Shown here one piece after another: positions 46,800 through 54,519 of a DNA stretch of 64,000 bases. A model generated the notes under the pieces. The model did no database searches. It was not told the DNA's origin and worked only from the letters and a program-made list of their open reading frames with translations. Source of the stretch: Nocardiopsis metallicus (GTDB lineage: Bacteria > Actinomycetota > Actinomycetes > Streptosporangiales > Streptosporangiaceae). The DNA lies in contig NZ_JACHDO010000001.1 in assembly GCF_014201115.1 (NCBI RefSeq), positions 2,356,001 through 2,420,000 on the forward strand, in the 5' to 3' direction. The translations under genes were made by a program, and so were the position numbers. How positions within the stretch are numbered: the stretch's first letter is position 1; each line of letters starts with the position of its first letter.

Positions 46800-47189
46800 A
46801 TGGATACCAAGACGATTTACACCCCGCTTCCCAGCTTCGAAGACTGTTACCTGTCCAGGGTGTGTCCCACCTGTAAGGCGCGACCCTGGATTGACTGCGA
46901 CGTCAAGCGGGGAAACCGGAAGATGCACCTAACCCGCACCCGGGGTTCCAACAACAACGGACGCTGGTCTCCGGAATACAAGTTCGTTGAAGAGCGCGAG
47001 ACCGGTAAGCGGTACGACAGCATCGACCCGCACCGCGTGCGGGTGTGGCACGTTTCCAAGCGGGTTTTTACCGTGGACGAAAACGGACGGCACGTGCGAG
47101 ACATCGAAAACTCCGAGCGTGTCGTACCCGCTGACGAAATGGTCTGGACCGACGACACCAAGACGGTGATGGTCGTTCCCGACGAATAA
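46800..47189 (+). CDS. Protein with one CPxC zinc-finger-like motif
   Basis: 129 aa from ATG 46800 (GAAGG at good spacing; ATG 46794 overlaps the previous stop). 'CYLSRVCPTCKARPWIDCD' followed by 'NRKMHLTRTRG' gives the same C-x2-C-x5-C-x-H-x2-R finger as the preceding gene. The rest is charged with 'YKFVEERETGKRYDSIDPHRVRVWHV'. Likely co-translated with its neighbour; function unknown. Confidence 0.65.
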   Translation: MDTKTIYTPLPSFEDCYLSRVCPTCKARPWIDCDVKRGNRKMHLTRTRGSNNNGRWSPEYKFVEERETGKRYDSIDPHRVRVWHVSKRVFTVDENGRHVRDIENSERVVPADEMVWTDDTKTVMVVPDE

Positions 47190-47254
47190 CTGACCATTCG
47201 GTCAGCGAACGATACAATTGAATAGCGGGATCCCCCACGGTCCTTGGAAACAAC

Positions 47255-47288
47255 AAGGGGGCTTCCTCCCGAAGGAAGAAGCCCCCTT
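47255..47288 (+). terminator. Hairpin ahead of the replication gene
   Basis: 11-bp perfect stem (47255-47265 with 47278-47288) followed by TTAT, 66 bp past the preceding stop. It may terminate the small-gene block or attenuate read-through into rep. Confidence 0.7.
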
Positions 47289-47341
47289 ATCCACCAAGAA
47301 GACCCTGCACACATTCCCGCACCACCAGGAAGAGGAACCGC

Positions 47342-47437
47342 ATGAAGTTCACAACACCCAACCAGGGTGCTCAACAAGAAGGATACATGCTATGTCCATT
47401 AATAGTGTACCACGCAAGCAGTTCGACGAATACGTAG
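47342..47437 (+). CDS. Possible 31-aa leader peptide overlapping the rep start
   Basis: ATG 47342 preceded by a strong GGAAGAGG site; sequence begins MKFTTPNQGAQQEGYM and ends at TAG 47435-47437, 43 bp past the rep start in another frame. The arrangement resembles a leader whose translation controls the following gene. Too short to prove from sequence. Confidence 0.35.
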   Translation: MKFTTPNQGAQQEGYMLCPLIVYHASSSTNT

Positions 47438-49569
47438 CGACCGGATGGCAGCCCATTGGGATTGCTGGCAAGAAGCCTGCTCGAAGCGGTTTGACCGGAC
47501 GCACTGACAACACCACTCCCGACATGCCGCGCAAGGGCGAGAACATCGCGTTGCGACTTCCCAAGGGTGTCATCGGTATTGATGTTGACGCCTATGACGG
47601 AAAGGTCGGGGGTGACACCCTCGCGCGGCTTGAGCGCAAGCTAGGTCCGCTTCCTGATACTGACCGAAGCGGGTCGCGAGAAGCCCCCAGCGGTATCTAC
47701 CTGTTCAGGGTTCCGGATGACTTTGAGTCGGTCGGTGAACTACCGGGTATCGAGCTAATCCAGTGGTTCCACAGGACGGTTGTTGTCGAGCCTTCCCAGC
47801 ACGAGAAGACCGGGAATACCTACCGTTGGCACCCGGTTAATGAAGAGCCTATGTGGAAGAATGGACCCGAGTCCCTTCCCAAGCTTCCTGACGCGTGGTT
47901 GGAACACCTGCGCAAGGATCGGGTGAACGTCGCTGAGAAGCGCACCGAAGGATGCGAAGACGCCTTTCTCACCGAGGGGCTTCCGTGTGACGAAGTGACG
48001 CAGGTACTCGACAGGTACAACGCGCGCACTGACAACGGCGCGTCGCGCTACGGGTCGATGATCACCGGTCAGTACAACCTGATGAAGCTAGGCGAGTCGG
48101 GTCACCAGGGTGTCAGTTCCGCTATGGACACCCTCGAAGGGCTGTACCTGTCTCAGGTTGAGGGTGAACGCGACGCGTCCGGAGAGTTCAACCGAGGACT
48201 CAACGGCCTTTACCTGATCGCTGACACTCCCCTGACTGACGGGGATCCCTGTGACGTCAACAAGCTCAACCTTCCTGCTTCGTTCTGGGAGTCTCGCAAG
48301 TCGCTTAAGCACATCCGGGATGCCGCGCATTCCCGGGTATCCAGTGCGGATGCTGTTCTGTACACGACGCTTGCCCGTATGAGTGCGATGGTTGACCACA
48401 ACACCCGCATTAAGACCGGTGTCAAGTCGCCTGCTTCCCTGAACTTGTTCGTTGCCGTGGTTGGTCAGTCCGGTGCGGGTAAGTCGTCTAGCGTTTCCGT
48501 TGGCAAGAAGCTCATGCCTACTCCGCTAGACCTCGAAGGGTTCCGAGACGGTCTTCCTATTGGTTCGGGTGAAGGCTTCTCGGCTGCTTACTGGGGTGTG
48601 ACTTACGAGGACAGTCACACTGAGAAGAAGAAGGACGGAACCCCGGTCAAGGTTCGCGTCACCAAGCAGGTACGGCACAACTGCTTCTTCACTCTGGACG
48701 AAGGACGTGCCCTGAACAAGATGGTTGAGCGTAGCGGTACGACTATCAACCCCACTTTGTGCAGCGCGTTTGTCGGTGACCTTATCGGACAGTCCAACGC
48801 TACCGTTGAGACGACGCGGATCGTTCCTGACGGAAGTTACTCTGCGGGTTTTGTTGTCGGATACCAGTTTGACGCTGCGGGTGTGCTTCTGTCCGAGGAA
48901 GAAAGCGGATTGCCCCAGCGCTTCATCTGGGTTTCCGCCACCGACCCGAGCATTCCCCGTGAACGCCGGGAATACCCTGGACAGCTGAAGGGATACAAGC
49001 TGCGCGGGGATGACGTTTCCGTTGACGGAACCCACTTCGAGCCGATTATGTCGCTTCCGCAAGACCTTCAGGAAATGCTATACGAACGGTTCTGGGAGCT
49101 TTCCACGGGTGAGGTCGAAGCTCCCCCGGAACTCGACTCGCACGAACCGTTGATTCGAGCCAAGCTATCCGCCTTGCTCGCTTTGTTGGACGGTCGGGGG
49201 AATGTCACCCACGAAGACTGGGAGCTGTCCGAAGTGATGTGGCAGACCTCTTGCGCGGTGCGTGACAACGTCGTTGAACGAAACGCCGAATCCCGAGAAG
49301 AGCGGGAAGAGGTTTCTACCCGCAAGGCGATTGAGCGTGAGCGTCGTTTGCAGCTTGCTCGTAACCAGGCTGAACCCACCTTGAAGAGGGCTTCGGAAGC
49401 GATTGGCGAGAAGGTCCACAAGTCCGGTCGATTCACTCCGGGTAAGCTGAAGAATGCTTTGTCCAAGGGGCAGGTAGAAGTCTTCAAGGAAGCGATCAAC
49501 CTTGCTATTGATGAAGGCTGGATCGTTGAGGATGACGGCGCTTACTTCCCTGGTCCGAACAAGCCGTAG
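47392..49569 (+). CDS. Replication protein: primase-polymerase domain plus P-loop ATPase
   Basis: 725 aa from ATG 47392 (AAGGA upstream). N-terminal bifunctional primase/polymerase-like domain: 'GWQPIGIAGKKPARSG', 'NIALRLPKGVIGIDVDAYDGK' (catalytic Asp pair near residues 62-64), 'REAPSGIYLFRVP' and 'VEPSQHEKTGNTYRW'. A P-loop domain follows, with Walker A 'VVGQSGAGKSSS' (about 357-366) and Walker B 'CFFTLDEGRAL' (about 432), DUF3987-like. A basic C-terminal tail contains 'SGRFTPGKLKNALSKG', possibly a winged helix. Expected to open the origin and prime replication of the excised element. The iteron-like field lies immediately downstream. Confidence 0.82.
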   Translation: MSINSVPRKQFDEYVATGWQPIGIAGKKPARSGLTGRTDNTTPDMPRKGENIALRLPKGVIGIDVDAYDGKVGGDTLARLERKLGPLPDTDRSGSREAPSGIYLFRVPDDFESVGELPGIELIQWFHRTVVVEPSQHEKTGNTYRWHPVNEEPMWKNGPESLPKLPDAWLEHLRKDRVNVAEKRTEGCEDAFLTEGLPCDEVTQVLDRYNARTDNGASRYGSMITGQYNLMKLGESGHQGVSSAMDTLEGLYLSQVEGERDASGEFNRGLNGLYLIADTPLTDGDPCDVNKLNLPASFWESRKSLKHIRDAAHSRVSSADAVLYTTLARMSAMVDHNTRIKTGVKSPASLNLFVAVVGQSGAGKSSSVSVGKKLMPTPLDLEGFRDGLPIGSGEGFSAAYWGVTYEDSHTEKKKDGTPVKVRVTKQVRHNCFFTLDEGRALNKMVERSGTTINPTLCSAFVGDLIGQSNATVETTRIVPDGSYSAGFVVGYQFDAAGVLLSEEESGLPQRFIWVSATDPSIPRERREYPGQLKGYKLRGDDVSVDGTHFEPIMSLPQDLQEMLYERFWELSTGEVEAPPELDSHEPLIRAKLSALLALLDGRGNVTHEDWELSEVMWQTSCAVRDNVVERNAESREEREEVSTRKAIERERRLQLARNQAEPTLKRASEAIGEKVHKSGRFTPGKLKNALSKGQVEVFKEAINLAIDEGWIVEDDGAYFPGPNKP

Positions 49570-49575
49570 CAAAAA

Positions 49576-49860
49576 GGTAGGTCGGAGGTAGGTCGCAGAA
49601 CCTACCATATATCCGCAGGTCAGCAGTGGTTTTAGGGGGAGGTAGGTAGGTAGGTCGGAACCTACCTACCTCTCCCGCCCTGTGACATCATTTCCACCCA
49701 ATATCTTAGTTTTAGTAAGGTAAGTCACAAGAACCACAATGAAAAGCTGAGTGGGGTAGGCAGGTTCGACCTACCCGACCTACCTACCCCAAAACAGCAT
49801 CTGACCTGCGAAAAAGAGGCAGGTTCAGAACCTACCTTCGACCTACTTTTTGGCCGCAGC
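49576..49860. repeat. Origin-like field of GGTAGGT/ACCTACC repeats
   Basis: Repeated GGTAGGT and its complement occur many times, arranged as inverted repeats: 49576-49593 against 49600-49606; a 13-bp perfect stem 49639-49651 with 49660-49672; an 8-bp stem 49753-49760 with 49783-49790; and a weaker set at 49819-49845. An A/T-rich segment (49690-49745) lies between them. Immediately downstream of the replication gene, this is the best candidate for the element's origin. Confidence 0.6.
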
Positions 49861-50023
49861 GGTAATGCAAGATCGCTTCCCCTAAATGCTATTAGCAAGC
49901 CCGCGGATTCATTCCAACCCTCTGACCTGCTAAAACACCACTAGGTTTCAAAAAATGGTGCGCTGTAGAATCCGCACCCTGCCCCCCTGTCACAATAGGT
50001 AAAGTGGCTATACCCCTAAGTAA

Positions 50024-50284
50024 TTGCCCGTGGAAGGGAATAAGCAGCTATTCCCAGGTGTTACACCCGACATGCTCACTCTTCTTAGAAACCTGTTCAC
50101 CAGCAAGCCCGACCTACAGCGGGAAGACCGTTACCAGCAACTCCTACGCGACCTTGACCAGTTCAGGCAGACCGGAGACCTTGACCGGTTTCAAGGTCTC
50201 TATGGCGTGTCCCCGTACCTGCCTCACAGGACGATTGCCCGTGAGTGCGGCATCACTGCCAGGCACCACGCCAACGCCTACTAA
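50024..50284 (+). CDS. Small hypothetical protein with HTH-like C-terminus
   Basis: 86 aa with a TTG start (GTG 50030 or ATG 50072 also possible). 'TPDMLTLLRNLFTSKPDLQREDRYQQLLRDLDQFRQTGDLDRFQ' is helical; the C-terminal 'HRTIARECGITARHHANAY' resembles the tail of the membrane protein at 45905 ('RATIAREYGLSETDARYV'). Codon usage is acceptable. It lies between the origin-like field and a terminator. Confidence 0.5.
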   Translation: MPVEGNKQLFPGVTPDMLTLLRNLFTSKPDLQREDRYQQLLRDLDQFRQTGDLDRFQGLYGVSPYLPHRTIARECGITARHHANAY

Positions 50285-50322
50285 GGCTCGTGCGTCAGCA
50301 CGAGGCAAGTCCCCCGACCTCT

Positions 50323-50350
50323 AGCCCCTGGTGACCTGACACCAGGGGCT
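50323..50350 (+). terminator. Rho-independent-like terminator
   Basis: 11-bp perfect stem (50323-50333 with 50340-50350, 6-nt loop) followed by TTCTCTTA. A smaller hairpin (50287-50304) precedes it directly after the stop of the small gene. Confidence 0.82.
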
Positions 50351-50941
50351 TTCTCTTACCCTGATACATAGGATGACCCGATGATCCGATGCGTCGTCAC
50401 CCGATTACCTTGGTTGTAATCGCACCCCGGGGAACGTGACCAGGCAACCCCAGCACCCCGGGGAGAGTAGCCCTAGCATTGACCCCCAGCGGGTGTAATC
50501 AGGCGCTCTCAGGACAACGCTCACAGCCTCACAGCATCCCCCTGGCGTAAGGACTAGCAAACACCGGGTGCGCCGCTCACAGGGCCACCTGAGAGCCTTA
50601 GGGGAATCTTGACCAGGGTGGGAATAAACCGAAGATCGTTAGCGTTCTTCAAAATGGCTGTTCGGGGTGTCGGTTGCGCCAACCGAACACTGTTCTAGTT
50701 CGATACCGTAACCGCACAGTCGTTTACCGACTATTCCTACCTTATGAGTAGAGAATCTGGTTGGTGGTGCGCCTGCTTCCTCCCACACTCCCAGCGGGTC
50801 ACGCTCAGCCTGACGACTTCGTCGGCAGTCTCCCCCGGGGAGCGCAGGCGCGCGCCCCTGCGAGTGTGTGTTGGATTGTAATTATTAAATTACACAGTGT
50901 TATATATACTCGCGGACTCGCGATCCGAGCAAAATCGCGGA
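50351..50941. other. Non-coding region between the small gene and the group IIC intron
   Basis: About 590 bp without a supportable gene. It includes a 15-bp palindrome near 50669-50683 (CGGTTG-CGC-CAACCG) that could be an operator, and a very A/T-rich stretch at 50870-50930. Confidence 0.45.
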
Positions 50942-52852
50942 ATCGGGTAGGAGGGCCGGGTCGCCCGGCCCTCCCCCCACACCACCGGACATGCGGGCCC
51001 GCATCCGGCGGTTCGTCAAACTGATCTCAACCGCTGCCAGGTCGGCTTGAGCATCCGCAGACCAAAGCCCTCCCAGTAGGAGTTGGGCAGCGCCTGCTGA
51101 AGGACGACCGAGCCACCGATCCGCCAGTACCCCTTGCTGCTGATCACCCAGTCCCGGGCCACACGATCCGAGATACCGAGCGAGCGCAACATCCGGCGGC
51201 GGGTCCTGGCCCGCTTCCATTCCTTCCAACGGACCTGCCGCATCCTGCGGCGGAGCCATTCATCCAACCCCTGGAACACCCTGGGGGTGTCCGCGAGCCG
51301 GAAGTAACCCATCCACCCGACGATGAACCGGTTCAACCGGCCGATGCGATACTCCATCGCAACCGACCACCGGCGCGAGGTCAGCTCCCGGATCCGCACC
51401 TTCCAGCGCCTGAGCGCCTTGGGATCGACCCGGATACGCACCCCGGCCCGGGTGAAGTAGAAACCGAACCCCAGCAACGTCGCGACGGATGCCGGAACCA
51501 CCTTCGACTTCTCCCGGTTCACCTTCAGCTTCAACCGCTGCTCGACCACGACCGTGATCGAGTCGAGCACCCTGTGAGCGGCCCGCCTGCTACGCGTGAA
51601 GACACGGATGTCATCGGCGTAGCGCACGAACCGGTGACCGCGACGCCACAGCTCCCGATCCAGGTCGTCGAGCATGATGTTGGACAGGACCGGCGAAAGC
51701 GGAGACCCCTGCGGGGTCCCCTGCGCGCTCGGCATCTTGACCCCGTCCGCCATGATCCCGGCTTCCAGAAAGGACCGGATCAGTCGCAGCACCCTGCGGT
51801 CGTCAACCCTGCGCGCCACCCGGGCCATCAACACATCGTGCTGGACCCGGTCGAAGAACCGGTCCAGGTCGATGTCCACGACCCATCGGTGGCCGTCCTC
51901 AATAGCCCGCCGCGCGACCCGCACCGCCTGATGGGCGGACCGGCCGGGACGGAACCCGAACGAAGACCCGGAGAACTCCGGGTCGAAGATCGGGGTGAGG
52001 ACCTGCGCGATGGCCTGCTGGATCAAACGGTCCAGCACCGTGGGAACACCCAGCATCCGCTCGCCGCCCCCGGGCTTGGGGATCATCACCCGGCGGACCG
52101 GCGAGGGCCGGTATCTCCCCGCGTCGAGTTCTTCCCGAACGCCCTCCCAGTGCTCGCGCAGCCATCCCCGCAGATCAGCGGTAGTGACTCCATCCACACC
52201 CGGGGCACCCCGGTTGGTCTCGACCCGTTCGAGCGCCGCGGCCAGGTTCGCGCTGGACAGCATTCGCTGCCACAGATCCCCCTGGCCGTGGTGGACATCG
52301 TCTCCAGGCCGCGCCGACAGGTCACTACGCTCTACGGCGGTACTCAACGGAAATGCACCGTCCCCTCCCACCGCAGGCCCGCCTTCGGCGGGGTGGCTGC
52401 GATCTGTGTGACCAGCACGAGCGGCACCGGTTCCTCTGTCCCATTTGACGTTCGGCCCTTCCCAGCCCACGAGCGATCCCGGCTGGTACTACGACCTCTG
52501 CTGACTTCTGCCCGGTCAGCCGCTCCCTTGCGGTCGCGGCCGTCGGCGCGGCGACATACTCAGCACAACCGACACCCGGACAGACCTCCCCAGGTAAGAA
52601 CAGCTACTTTCCCCCTACGCCTGCCGCATCTACACCCCGGCCGTCTTGGCAGTGACGGGCTTCGCCATCCATGGCTGGCTCACCCCGACCGGACTGCCTT
52701 GTATGCGGTTCGTGTTCCTCAGTGCAGGGTTTCGCCTCGGGCTTCCTCCCGACCCCACCTCGCGGTGACGCCGTTGCCTCCGGCTCAGAGTTAGCACTGC
52801 CGCTTCCTCTAGAGGACTTCCACCTCCAAGCAACTGCCCATGCTGGGCACAC
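50942..52852 (-). mobile_element. Group IIC intron
   Basis: Minus-strand intron. The 5' end GTGTGCCCAGCATGGGC is at 52852, the characteristic start of group IIC introns. Domain V lies at about 51014-50980 (pattern CGGATGCGGG...CCCGCATGTCCG), followed by a G-rich segment and domain VI. The 3' end is placed at 50942 (…CCGAT). It is inserted 6 bp beyond the terminator hairpin of the integrase gene, the usual target type for this class. Confidence 0.87.
51016..52470 (-). CDS. Group IIC intron reverse transcriptase/maturase
   Basis: Frame of 484 aa; the true start is probably inside (homology begins near 'LWQRMLSSANLAAALERVETNRGAPGVDGVT'), so the first 60 or so residues are doubtful. RT blocks: 'RRVMIPKPGGGERMLGVPTVLDRLIQQAI', 'SSFGFRPGRSAHQAV', 'VVDIDLDRFFDRVQHD', 'AQGTPQGSPLSPVLSNIMLDDLD' and the catalytic 'RYADDIRVF'. 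The maturase domain has 'FIVGWMGYFRLAD' and 'WKRARTRRRMLRSLG'. No endonuclease domain, as expected for class C. Confidence 0.9.
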   Translation of the reverse strand: MGWEGPNVKWDRGTGAARAGHTDRSHPAEGGPAVGGDGAFPLSTAVERSDLSARPGDDVHHGQGDLWQRMLSSANLAAALERVETNRGAPGVDGVTTADLRGWLREHWEGVREELDAGRYRPSPVRRVMIPKPGGGERMLGVPTVLDRLIQQAIAQVLTPIFDPEFSGSSFGFRPGRSAHQAVRVARRAIEDGHRWVVDIDLDRFFDRVQHDVLMARVARRVDDRRVLRLIRSFLEAGIMADGVKMPSAQGTPQGSPLSPVLSNIMLDDLDRELWRRGHRFVRYADDIRVFTRSRRAAHRVLDSITVVVEQRLKLKVNREKSKVVPASVATLLGFGFYFTRAGVRIRVDPKALRRWKVRIRELTSRRWSVAMEYRIGRLNRFIVGWMGYFRLADTPRVFQGLDEWLRRRMRQVRWKEWKRARTRRRMLRSLGISDRVARDWVISSKGYWRIGGSVVLQQALPNSYWEGFGLRMLKPTWQRLRSV

Positions 52853-52858
52853 CATGAT

Positions 52859-52891
52859 GAAACCCCCGACCCATCACGAGCCGGGGGTTTC
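52859..52891 (-). terminator. Terminator of the integrase gene
   Basis: 10-bp perfect stem (52859-52868 with 52882-52891) with a T-run on the minus strand, 12 bp after the integrase stop. The group IIC intron begins 6 bp further on. Confidence 0.88.
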
Positions 52892-52903
52892 GTCTCCTAC
52901 CTG

Positions 52904-53797
52904 CTACATGCCGCTCAACCGGTCACCGGGAGACAAGCGGCGGTGCGCACGGATAGCGCGGGCTTGCTTCCCGAAGAGGCCGTAGCGCTTCAGGACTTGT
53001 TCCGGGGAACTCCACCCTCCGAGCATCTGGACATCAAGAATCGTCGCTCCCGCTTCAAGGAGGTTGTGAACCCAGGTATGGCGGAACGCGTGCGGGTGAA
53101 GCCCCGGAACTCCGACGACCTTTCCGTAGCTTCGCAGCATCCGAAAGACAGCGGCTTCCCCCAGCGCGCCACGCGCACCGATGAACAACCGCGTGTCTTC
53201 GTGTCCGGGGTGTTGCTCCCTGCGTCGGAGGAATCGTCGCAGCGCGACCCCGGTCGCTTTACCGAAGGGAACGACACGCTCTCCGGTCTTTCCTCGCACC
53301 GTCAGGATCTGGGAATCCCAGTTGATGTCTTCGAGGTTCAGCGACACCAGTTCCCCGACTCGCACCCCGGTATCCCACAGGACGTACAACAGAGCGCGGT
53401 TCCGGAACGTCAGGAACGTACTGCGGGCTTCGACCTTCAGCAGCGCGTGCATGGTTTCTTCGGTGACCAGCGGAACCGGTTTGATCTTGTCTTTGGGTCG
53501 GGCGACTTTCTTGACGACGTTGACGGTCGCTTCTTCCTCTTCGACCAACCACGTCCAAAACGTCGACAGCGCGGCGTGACGTGACGCCAGCGAGGAAGCA
53601 GCGTCACCCGCTTCCCGCCGGTGCGCGAGGAACCCCCGGACGGTCTTCCGGGTGACGTCTTCGGGTGTGGTGTCTCCACCCGCGTACGTCGTGAAGTGAC
53701 GCAGGGAGATTCGGTAGTGCTTGATGGTGTGGGTGCTGAGCCCGTCGACGGTGCGGGCTTCTAGGAACTCACTGACCAGTGATGACAGCGTAGGCAT
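52904..53797 (-). CDS. int: Tyrosine recombinase (integrase) of the element
   Basis: 297 aa. N-terminal SAM-like core-binding domain (about 1-95, 'HTIKHYRISLRHFTTYAGG') and catalytic domain with the full set: Arg146 in 'TGVRVGELVSLNLEDI', Lys170 in 'VRGKTGERVVPFGK', His236-x-x-Arg239 in 'HPHAFRHTWVH', Trp262 in 'LGGWSSPEQVLKRYG', and nucleophile Tyr272. XerC/D-like in size. It starts about 105 bp inside attR and should integrate and, with an accessory factor, excise the element at the 42-bp site. Confidence 0.93.
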   Translation of the reverse strand: MPTLSSLVSEFLEARTVDGLSTHTIKHYRISLRHFTTYAGGDTTPEDVTRKTVRGFLAHRREAGDAASSLASRHAALSTFWTWLVEEEEATVNVVKKVARPKDKIKPVPLVTEETMHALLKVEARSTFLTFRNRALLYVLWDTGVRVGELVSLNLEDINWDSQILTVRGKTGERVVPFGKATGVALRRFLRRREQHPGHEDTRLFIGARGALGEAAVFRMLRSYGKVVGVPGLHPHAFRHTWVHNLLEAGATILDVQMLGGWSSPEQVLKRYGLFGKQARAIRAHRRLSPGDRLSGM

Positions 53798-53867
53798 GAC
53801 GCGTTCGTCTCCCGATTAAACGGGGTTCCGGGCTGCGTCACGCTGCGTCGTTTTCGCAGGTAGCACA

Positions 53868-53901
53868 GTGCACATGAGCACCGGTTCATGGGCACGCAGG
53901 A
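53868..53901. repeat. Captured copy of target-gene sequence next to attR
   Basis: 34 bp matching 38426-38459 inside the Vps62-like gene with one mismatch. In the intact gene these bases are separated from the attachment repeat by 10 more bases (38460-38469), which are missing here. Thus the element carries an extended but edited copy of the 5' end of its target. Confidence 0.82.
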
Positions 53902-53943
53902 AGATTTGGCCGCCATGATTTGGACCAAGTTAGTGCATTCGGA
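53902..53943. repeat. attR: 42-bp attachment repeat
   Basis: Identical to 38470-38511. Beyond it (53944 on) lies the ancestral upstream flank of the Vps62-like gene, on the far side of the element. Confidence 0.93.
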
Positions 53944-54069
53944 GGTCCCGGCGCGCCCTGGAGCGCCATGCCGTCGGGTGGGACCCGTCATGCCACGTTC
54001 CTGGCCGGTGGGGGAACCTTCGCGGGATTCTTACTTGCCATGGTGGAAAGTGAATGACACGATGGAAAA

Positions 54070-54519
54070 ATGACGGCGGCGGAGGGAGCGCGGATGCGCA
54101 GGGACGAAGCCTTGGACGCCCTGGAAGAGGCCGGGGTGATGAGGGCGAGGGTGCGCACGATGGGACGCTGGTACCTGACCTTCTCCTCCGTGTTCGCGGC
54201 GGCGGCCGTCGTGTTGCTGCTGACCCTCGGCTTTCTTCCGGACACACCGGCGGCCGTGGTGGTCGGCGTCCTGTTCGGCCTGACCGTCCTGACACTCCTG
54301 GTCTGGTCCGCCACCCGTCCTGTGACGCCACACCGGTTCGCCTGGATCCACGGGTTCGCGATGCTCGGGTGGGGCGCCGTCTACGGCGTCGTGCTGCTGG
54401 CGGGAAACCAATACTTCCCGGGTGTCCCGGCCTGGTGGGCCGTCGGAGCCCTGCTGTCCGCCGTCCCGCCGCTGGTCGCCGGTTACCTCACCGTGCGTGG
54501 AAGCCGGAGTACACGTTGA
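54070..54519 (+). CDS. Small membrane protein with four predicted helices
   Basis: 149 aa from ATG 54070. Charged N-terminus 'RMRRDEALDALEEAGVMRARV', then helices 'YLTFSSVFAAAAVVLLLTLGFL', 'AAVVVGVLFGLTVLTLLVW', 'IHGFAMLGWGAVYGVVLLAG' and 'AWWAVGALLSAVPPLVAGYLTV'. Family not recognised. It precedes and overlaps a winged-helix regulator (TTGA overlap), a common pairing where the regulator controls the membrane protein. Confidence 0.75.
   Translation: MTAAEGARMRRDEALDALEEAGVMRARVRTMGRWYLTFSSVFAAAAVVLLLTLGFLPDTPAAVVVGVLFGLTVLTLLVWSATRPVTPHRFAWIHGFAMLGWGAVYGVVLLAGNQYFPGVPAWWAVGALLSAVPPLVAGYLTVRGSRSTR

Larger units (their letters stand above)
38470..53943. mobile_element. Integrative element (15.4 kb) with integrase, Rep and regulator
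   Basis: Defined by identical 42-bp repeats at both ends and a tyrosine integrase gene about 105 bp inside the right end. Gene order from left: XRE/DUF397 regulators (leftward), a small gene, small rightward gene blocks, a replication protein, an origin-like repeat field, and the integrase (leftward). GC content drops relative to flanks in the native genes. There is no FtsK/TraB-type transfer ATPase, relaxase, terminase, capsid or tail gene. Insertions account for about 4.8 kb (ISAs1+IS3 2.9 kb, group IIC intron 1.9 kb), so the native element is about 10.6 kb. Confidence 0.88.

Noticed and set aside
38470..53943. Prophage
   Set aside because: No terminase, portal, capsid, tail or lysis gene is visible in 15.4 kb.
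38470..53943. Conjugative element of the usual actinomycete type
   Set aside because: No FtsK/TraB-like ATPase or relaxase could be found; only a Spd-like membrane protein hints at that class.
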